Below, piece after piece: positions 59,023-64,000 of a stretch of 64,000 bases of DNA. This stretch comes from Betaproteobacteria bacterium. GTDB taxonomy: Bacteria; Pseudomonadota; Gammaproteobacteria; Burkholderiales; Usitatibacteraceae. Every line of letters starts with the position of its first letter. The stretch's first letter is position 1. The notes under the pieces were generated by a model that was given only the letters and a program-made list of their open reading frames with translations, had not been told where the DNA came from and ran no database searches. Where the stretch lies: assembly GCA_016711875.1 (NCBI GenBank), contig JADJSD010000023.1, positions 372,001 to 436,000 on the forward strand, read 5' to 3'. The position numbers were made by a program, and so were the translations under genes.

Positions 59023-59895
59023 ATGACCGACAACCACGTTCCCCGCCCCGTCGTCGCCTCCGGCGAGATCGCCGTCCGCGGCGTGAGCAAGAGCTACGGC
59101 GAGGCCCACCTCTCGCGCGAGGTCGTGAAGGACTGCGATTTCACCATCGAGCGCGGCAAGCTGACGGTGATGATCGGGCCCTCGGGCTGCGGCAAGAGCA
59201 CGCTGATCCGCCTGCTGGCGGGATTCGAGTTTCCCGACCGGGGCCAGATCCTCCTGGACGGCCAGCCCATCAAGGGCCCCTCGCGCGACCGGCTCGTGGT
59301 CTTTCAGGAGAGCGCGCTCTTCCCCTGGATGACCACCTGGGAGAACATCCTCTACGGCCCGAGGGCCCGGGGCGAACTCAACGCGCAGGCGCTCGAGTTC
59401 GCCGAGTTCCTCCTGAACAAGGTGGGCCTGCGCGAGTTCCGCCACAAGTACCCCACGCAGCTCTCCGGCGGCATGCAGCGCCGCGCGGAACTCGCGCGCG
59501 CGATGATCAACAACCCCCAGATCATGATCCTGGACGAGCCCTTCCGCGGCCTGGACGCCATGACCAAGGAGTTGATGTGGGAGTACTACGCGAACCTCTA
59601 CGAGGAATCGGGGCGGACCAACTTCTTCGTGACCACGGACATCGACGAGGCCGTGTTCCTGGCCGACCGGCTGCTCATCATGACCAACATCCCCACCCAG
59701 GTGCGGGCGGTGATCGAGGTCGACGTGCCGCGCCCGCGACGCCTCGCGGACATGGTGACGAGCGACCGCGCCAACGCGGTCAAGATGGAGGCCCTCGCCA
59801 TCCTGCACGAGGAGGCGATGAAGTCCTTCTCGCGCGGCAGCAAGGCGGCCGCCGACTTCGTGGAAGCCTACGCGCGCCGCTCGGCGAAGGCCTGA
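59023..59895 (+). CDS. ABC ATPase 2, H-loop His missing
   Basis: A 290-residue nucleotide-binding protein. Intact: Walker A GPSGCGKST, Q-loop LVVFQESALFPW, signature LSGGM (147-151), and Walker B MILDEP with Glu172. The H-loop reads VTTDIDEA, so the switch His (expected at 205, in THD) is Thr. Together with ATPase 1 it would give one canonical ATP site (ATPase 1 Walker/His with this LSGGM) and one degenerate site. The start follows the permease by 11 nt. Confidence 0.9.
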   Translation: MTDNHVPRPVVASGEIAVRGVSKSYGEAHLSREVVKDCDFTIERGKLTVMIGPSGCGKSTLIRLLAGFEFPDRGQILLDGQPIKGPSRDRLVVFQESALFPWMTTWENILYGPRARGELNAQALEFAEFLLNKVGLREFRHKYPTQLSGGMQRRAELARAMINNPQIMILDEPFRGLDAMTKELMWEYYANLYEESGRTNFFVTTDIDEAVFLADRLLIMTNIPTQVRAVIEVDVPRPRRLADMVTSDRANAVKMEALAILHEEAMKSFSRGSKAAADFVEAYARRSAKA

Positions 59896-60096
59896 ATGGA
59901 CTGGATCCCGGGGCGCGCGGTGATCGTGGCCCTCGCCATCGCGGGCGGGGCGCTTTCCGCGCTCGCGATCTGGTTGCGGCACAGCGGGCGCGGGGCCGGA
60001 TGGGTCCGGCGCCTGGACGCGGCCAGTTACCTCTTCATGGGAGTGAGCATGTTCTTCTTCATCGCCGCCGGCCTCGCCGGCAAGACGGGGGCCTGA
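59896..60096 (+). CDS. Small two-span membrane protein between transporter and folD
   Basis: A 66-residue protein whose ATG directly follows the stop of ATPase 2, with folD starting 2 nt after its stop, so it is coupled on both sides. Two helices are predicted: VIVALAIAGGALSALAIWL and LFMGVSMFFFIAAGLAG. No family recognised. Its embedding in the operon suggests a role in the uptake or oxygenase complex. Confidence 0.65.
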   Translation: MDWIPGRAVIVALAIAGGALSALAIWLRHSGRGAGWVRRLDAASYLFMGVSMFFFIAAGLAGKTGA

Positions 60097-60098
60097 CC

Positions 60099-60992
60099 TT
60101 GGCCGCCAAGATCATCGACGGCAACGTCATCGCCCACAAGGTGCGCGCCGACTGGCGCGCCAAGGTGGACGCCCTGCGCGCCCACGGCACGGAGCCCGGA
60201 CTCGCGGTCGTCATCGTCGGGGACAACCCGGCCTCGCGCGTCTACGTGCGCCACAAGACGAAGGCCTGCGCGGAGACGGGTATCCGCTCCGAGGTGGTCG
60301 AGTTCCCCGCCAACGCGAGCGAGGCCGAGGTGCTCGAGCGCATCGCGCAGCTCAACGCCGACCCGAAAGTGCACGGCATCCTGGTGCAGCTGCCCCTGCC
60401 GGCGCACATCGACACGCGCAAGCTCCTCGAGGCGATCGACGTGAGGAAGGACGTCGACGGGTTCAACCTCTACAACGTGGGCTCGCTGGTGGCCGGCGAG
60501 ACGATCTTCCCGCCGTGCACGCCCTACGGCGTGCTCTGCATGCTCGAGTACAGCAACATTCCCATCGCCGGCCAGAACGTGATCGTGGTGGGGGCGAGCA
60601 ACATCGTCGGCAAGCCGATGGCGAGCATGCTCATGAAGCGCGACGCCACCGTGGCCATCACGCACATCAAGACACGGGACCTCGCCCAGTGGACCATCCT
60701 CGCGGACATCCTGGTCGTCGCCGCCGGCAAGCCCAACCTCATCACCGGCCCGATGGTGCGCACGGGCGCGGTCGTCATCGACGTGGGCATCAACCGCCTG
60801 CCCGATGGGCGCCTCGTCGGCGACGTCGATTTCGAGGCGGTCAAGGAAAAGGCCTCGTACATCACGCCGGTGCCCGGCGGCGTCGGCCCCATGACGGTCA
60901 CCATGCTGCTCGTGAACACGATCAAGGCCGCGCAGCGCGCGTCGGGGTTGGACGTGAGCGACCTGGACACGAGGGACCTGGCCGCAGCCTGA
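60099..60992 (+). CDS. folD: Methylene-THF dehydrogenase/methenyl-THF cyclohydrolase
   Basis: A 297-residue bifunctional enzyme turning 5,10-methylene-THF into 10-formyl-THF. The TTG start at 60099 (MAAKIIDGNVIAHKVR) follows the small ORF by 2 nt. The active-site Lys lies in VYVRHKTKACAETGI, the NADP motif is GASNIVGKP, and GGVGPMTVTMLL is at the C-terminus. In the sulfonate block it fits as the step after formaldehyde capture by THF, feeding Fhs. Confidence 0.96.
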   Translation: MAAKIIDGNVIAHKVRADWRAKVDALRAHGTEPGLAVVIVGDNPASRVYVRHKTKACAETGIRSEVVEFPANASEAEVLERIAQLNADPKVHGILVQLPLPAHIDTRKLLEAIDVRKDVDGFNLYNVGSLVAGETIFPPCTPYGVLCMLEYSNIPIAGQNVIVVGASNIVGKPMASMLMKRDATVAITHIKTRDLAQWTILADILVVAAGKPNLITGPMVRTGAVVIDVGINRLPDGRLVGDVDFEAVKEKASYITPVPGGVGPMTVTMLLVNTIKAAQRASGLDVSDLDTRDLAAA

Positions 60993-61012
60993 ATGACGCC
61001 CGGGGGGGTGGA

Positions 61013-61045
61013 CGGGGGAGCCTTCGGGCTCCCCCGTTTTGTTTC
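61013..61045 (+). terminator. Intrinsic terminator after folD
   Basis: GGGGGAGCC (61014-61022), loop TTCG, GGCTCCCCC (61027-61035), then GTTTTGTTT. A strong stem 21 nt after the folD stop, ending the long operon. Confidence 0.88.
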
Positions 61046-61065
61046 CCCCCTCTCCCATCGGCACT

Positions 61066-61341
61066 GGCGGCGGGCGCGGTCGGCTGGCGGTCGATGGGCG
61101 AATGCTTCCGGAGTCGATCATCCGGAGCATGGTGTGGGTCGCGTTTTTTTGTTCTTGGACCGAATGAACTTGTCGCGTCCGTCGACTTCGGAGCCTATGT
61201 CGACATAGGTTCGAGCAGGCAGGCCAGGAATGCCTTGACTCGGTCCAAGAACAAAAAAACGCGACCCACACCATGCTCCTCGCACCGTGGCGCCGTGACC
61301 GAAGACGTGATCGACCGCCAGCCGACCGCGCCCGCCGCTAG
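61066..61341. repeat. Large palindromic repeat element, third locus
   Basis: Outer arms (about 61066-61095 and 61310-61341) are complementary. Inner arms of 40 bp (61124-61163 with 61240-61279) are a perfect inverted repeat including GGTGTGGGTCGCG and a T-run. The centre is a perfect CCTATGTCGACATAGG (61194-61209). The centre and inner-arm sequence relate it to the pair at 26733-27360. It sits between folD and the convergent DUF1634 gene, whose stop codon lies in the outer arm. Confidence 0.85.
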
Positions 61342-61754
61342 TGCCCGCCCGTCACCAATCCTGATGCGGCCAGCACGATCACCCCGATCTCCAGCGCGCA
61401 GATGACGAGGAGCGACATCCGGCGCGCCCGCCAGTAGACGGGCATGATCACCGCGAGGCAGGGAACGGAGGCGAAGGCGAGCGCGGCAATCCCGACGAGG
61501 GTGAGGATGTCGGCGCGGTGCAGCAGTGCCGTCCATCCCCAGCCGGGCGCCATGCCGGTGGCCTCGAGGAACTGGCCGGCCGGCAGCTTCCACAGGTCCG
61601 GCAGGCGATGGTGCGGGACGTGCGGGTCGAGGAGCCCCAGCACGTAGGCCCCGAAGAGAACGACGAGGAGGGCGAGCCCCGCGTGGGTGATGACCGCCAG
61701 CACGCGCGCGTACGCGAGCTGGTCCCGGCCCAGCCCCTTTTCGTTCAGTTCCAT
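61338..61754 (-). CDS. DUF1634 membrane protein, partner of the TauE exporter
   Basis: A 138-residue protein with three helices (VLAVITHAGLALLVVLFGAYVLG, LTLVGIAALAFASVPCLAVI, LLVICALEIGVIVLAASG) of the DUF1634 family, which is regularly encoded just after TauE/SafE transporters. Start ATG 61754, overlapping the exporter stop by 10 nt. It is probably an accessory subunit. Its stop lies in the palindromic repeat. Confidence 0.87.
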   Translation of the reverse strand: MELNEKGLGRDQLAYARVLAVITHAGLALLVVLFGAYVLGLLDPHVPHHRLPDLWKLPAGQFLEATGMAPGWGWTALLHRADILTLVGIAALAFASVPCLAVIMPVYWRARRMSLLVICALEIGVIVLAASGLVTGGH

Positions 61755-62698
61755 ACGCCCAGCCCCTTGAGCAGCGCGCGCAGGCCGGCGAAGGCGAGCA
61801 GGCCGAGCACGAGCTTGCGGATGGCGGCGGCGGGCAGGACCCGAAGCAGACGCGCGCCGATCTTGGCGCCGAGCATCATGCCGATGACCGAGGGCACCGC
61901 GATCATCGGCAGCACCGCGCCCTTGTTGAGATAGACCCACGCGGCCGAGCTGTCGACGAGCGACAGGATGAAGCTGGACGTGCCGGCGGACACCTTGAGC
62001 GGCGCGCCCATGAGCAGGTTGAGCGCCGGCAGGTTGGCCCAGCCCGCGCCCAGCCCGAAAAGGCCCGCGAGGATGCCGATCACGAAGAAGACCGCGAGCC
62101 CCTGCGGCGTGCGATGCACGTGCCAGGGAACCTGCCGTCCCGTCCCGGCCTCGACGAGGATGCCGTTCATGCCGAGGGCGGCCGAGAGCGCGTCCGGTGC
62201 CGGCACGGACGGGTACTCGGACTTCTTCGCGCTCGCCATGAGCACGACGATCGCGAGGATGGTTGCGCCGAGCGCCGTCTGCACGACGTGGGTGGGCAGC
62301 GCGAACCCGATCATCGCGCCCAGGATGGAACTGGCCGAGGCGACGAGCGCGAGGGGCAGGGCGAGCCGCAGGCTCGCGAGTCCGCCGGAGAGCAGCGACG
62401 GGCCGGCCGAGAGGGCGCTCGCGAGCGCGACGAGCAGCCCCGCGCCACGCACGAAATCGAGGTGGAAGGGGAAGAACCCGCCCACGATCGGCACGAAGAG
62501 CACGCCGCCGCCCACGCCCGCCGGCACCGCGATGATGCCGAGCAGGAAGCACACGGCGAACAGGGCGATCGGCCAGCCCCACCAGGGCATCGCGAAGTCG
62601 CCCGCCGCCGGATCGGCCGCGAAGGCATCCGGCAGGGCGAGGGTGAAGCCGAGGAGGAGGGCGAGGCGAAGGAACCGCGACCGCGAAGGCGTGTGCAC
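61745..62698 (-). CDS. TauE/SafE-family (TSUP) sulfite/sulfonate-type exporter
   Basis: A 317-residue membrane protein with the two repeated TSUP units (LGIIAVPAGVGGGVLFVPIV, then GILAGLFGLGAGWANLPALN) and about nine helices. It belongs to the family that includes TauE, thought to export sulfite or other sulfur anions. The GTG at 62698 gives a signal-like first helix; no good RBS is seen, so the start is uncertain. It is convergent with the sulfonate operon. A job in removing excess sulfite from the oxygenase is inferred. Confidence 0.82.
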   Translation of the reverse strand: MHTPSRSRFLRLALLLGFTLALPDAFAADPAAGDFAMPWWGWPIALFAVCFLLGIIAVPAGVGGGVLFVPIVGGFFPFHLDFVRGAGLLVALASALSAGPSLLSGGLASLRLALPLALVASASSILGAMIGFALPTHVVQTALGATILAIVVLMASAKKSEYPSVPAPDALSAALGMNGILVEAGTGRQVPWHVHRTPQGLAVFFVIGILAGLFGLGAGWANLPALNLLMGAPLKVSAGTSSFILSLVDSSAAWVYLNKGAVLPMIAVPSVIGMMLGAKIGARLLRVLPAAAIRKLVLGLLAFAGLRALLKGLGVWN

Positions 62699-62970
62699 CG
62701 GTGAATTGTCCGTCGGGGAGAGGGATGGCGTCCAGCGGGGGCCGGTTTCCGATCGAAACGAAGGCGGGTCGCGAAGGACCGGGATGCGGTCCTTCGCGAA
62801 ACATCCGGGACGCCGGCGGCGCCCGCACCGGTTCACCAGCAAGCGCAATGCCAGCGACGCCCTTTGCCCCTCACGGTGAAAACCGTGCCGGAGGGCCGTC
62901 CCGAAGGAGGCCCGCGCGGTTAAGATGCGTGCTTCCCCTGCCGCCCGGTCCCGTCTTCCCCGCACCCGCC

Positions 62971-64000
62971 ATGTCGTCCCGCATTCCCCACCGCATCGAG
63001 GAGCCCGCGTCGCCGGAAGGCGGTTCGCGCGGTGCCGGCATGGCGGTGGTGCCGAACCTGCGCGACACGCTCATGCCGTTCGCGGACAGCGTGCCGTGGC
63101 CGGTGGTGGTGGTGGACGAGGCCGGGCTCGTCCTCTACGTGAACGACGCGATGCGCGCCGCCGGCAAGAGCGTGCCGGAGAAGGGCAGGCGCGAGCTCTC
63201 GCACCTCTTTCCCGAGTACTTCGCGGCGATGCGCGGCACGCCCGCCCCGTGGCTCGTGCAGCAGGAATTCGTCGTGACGCGCAGCGTCGCGCCGAGCCTG
63301 GAGATCCACGAGCACGTGTGGGTGCGCCGCCTGCCCAAGGGCGCCTGCCTCATCGTGGTGGACGAGACGCGCCTGCACCACCTGGAGAGCGCCCACGCGC
63401 AGACCGCCCGCCTCGCCTCGCTGGGCTTCATGCTCGCGAGCGTGAGCCACGAGATCGGCAACCCCCTCACCGCGATGCACACGATGCTGCAGGTGCTGCA
63501 ATCGAAGAAGAACGTCGCGCGCGAGGACCTGGAGCGCGGTATCCGCAGCGTCGCCTCCAACGTGCGGCGCATCGTCGCCATCACCCGCAAGCTCAACGCC
63601 TTCGCCCGCGCGAGCACGGAATCGGCGGCGCTCTTCGCGATCGACGCCGCCATCGAGGAGGCCGCCGTGCTGCTGGGCTACGACAGCCTGGGCGAGTCGG
63701 TGCAGTTGATCCACGAGCCGTGCGCCGACGCCTGGACCTTCGGCCACGTCGACCAGCTGCAGCAGGTGTTCCACAACATCTTCCTGAACGCCGCGCAGGC
63801 GATGCACGGCTCGGGGACCATTTCCGTGCGCTCGCGCGTGCTCGAGCGCTCGGTCGAGATCGCGATCCGCGACGCCGGGCCGGGCCTGCCGGAGGACGCG
63901 AAGAGCCGCATCTTCGACCCGTTCTTCACCACGAAGCCGAGCGGCGAGGGCACGGGCCTGGGGCTCGCGATCAGCTACGAGATCGTGCACGAGCACCAGG
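62971..64000 (+). CDS. PAS-containing NtrB-like sensor histidine kinase (cut by window end)
   Basis: The frame from ATG 62971 runs without a stop to the last base (343 codons seen). Residues about 35-130 are a PAS domain (PWPVVVVDEAGLVLYVNDAM). HisKA holds the phospho-acceptor in ASVSHEIGNPLTAMHTML near residue 165, and the HATPase has FHNIFLNAAQAM, DAGPGLPED and GTGLGLAIS. No membrane segment is present in the visible part. The layout resembles NtrB-type kinases. The partner regulator would be to the right. Confidence 0.9.
   Translation, partial: MSSRIPHRIEEPASPEGGSRGAGMAVVPNLRDTLMPFADSVPWPVVVVDEAGLVLYVNDAMRAAGKSVPEKGRRELSHLFPEYFAAMRGTPAPWLVQQEFVVTRSVAPSLEIHEHVWVRRLPKGACLIVVDETRLHHLESAHAQTARLASLGFMLASVSHEIGNPLTAMHTMLQVLQSKKNVAREDLERGIRSVASNVRRIVAITRKLNAFARASTESAALFAIDAAIEEAAVLLGYDSLGESVQLIHEPCADAWTFGHVDQLQQVFHNIFLNAAQAMHGSGTISVRSRVLERSVEIAIRDAGPGLPEDAKSRIFDPFFTTKPSGEGTGLGLAISYEIVHEHQ

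Overview
The window is about 69-70% GC and gene-dense on both strands. It looks chromosomal and betaproteobacterial (Burkholderiales-like). Reasons: a Bug/TctC-type tripartite tricarboxylate receptor, a HemP next to a Fur-type box, a CreD homologue, a tRNA-Arg(ACG), heme A synthase of the respiratory chain, and frequent TTG/GTG starts. The assembly appears to carry small indel errors. Six probable frameshifts occur in four genes (cytochrome c, diguanylate cyclase, chemoreceptor, formate dehydrogenase beta/gamma fusion), several of them at C/G runs or GC repeats.

Left third (1-39200): ordinary chromosomal functions. These are a c-type cytochrome, beta-carbonic anhydrase, a 7TM-DISM/GGDEF protein and a chemoreceptor; a Bug receptor, a PEP-mutase/isocitrate-lyase-type enzyme and gamma-glutamyltransferase; an iron-uptake block (TonB-dependent receptor, PiuC-like hydroxylase, TonB-like protein, divergent HemP); two Tat-exported aldo/keto reductases; and a CBS-domain protein. 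A 1.8-kb islet sits in the 3' end of tRNA-Arg(ACG). It carries a RelE/HigB-like toxin, a HigA-like antitoxin and a secreted protein, but no integrase. Then come CreD, a Gly/Tyr-rich protein and lipoproteins, an MFS carrier, an M32 carboxypeptidase, an HDOD protein, a condensation-type acyltransferase, a PhnD-like binding protein beside a hybrid histidine kinase, a LOV-domain histidine kinase with a FixJ-type regulator, and heme A synthase.

Right third (39400-62700): a co-oriented block that reads as a nearly complete pathway for a C1 sulfonate, most likely methanesulfonate. A Rieske oxygenase (alpha, beta, reductase, Rieske ferredoxin) resembles methanesulfonate monooxygenase, which splits the substrate into formaldehyde and sulfite. 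Next to it is a NitT/TauT/Ssu-type ABC importer with two permeases and two ATPases. The C1 branch is FolD, formate-THF ligase (Fhs), NAD-dependent formate dehydrogenase (fused NuoE/NuoF-type subunit plus molybdenum subunit) and a FolB-like protein. The sulfur branch is a SoeABC-like membrane-anchored sulfite dehydrogenase, plus a convergent TauE/SafE exporter with a DUF1634 partner. The assignment rests on family resemblance and context. The Rieske spacing (17 residues) differs from the long spacer I recall for archetypal MsmA, so the exact substrate is open.

Most unusual parts: (1) two cyclic-nucleotide-binding-like domains, one fused to the Rieske ferredoxin and one to an ABC permease, both with FGWAALL in place of the usual FGE signature; (2) two transporter ATPases with complementary defects, one with a degenerate signature motif and one lacking the H-loop His, implying a heterodimer with one competent ATP site; (3) a family of large palindromic repeats with a TATGTCGACA core at two convergent gene junctions.

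The right edge cuts a PAS/NtrB-like histidine kinase.
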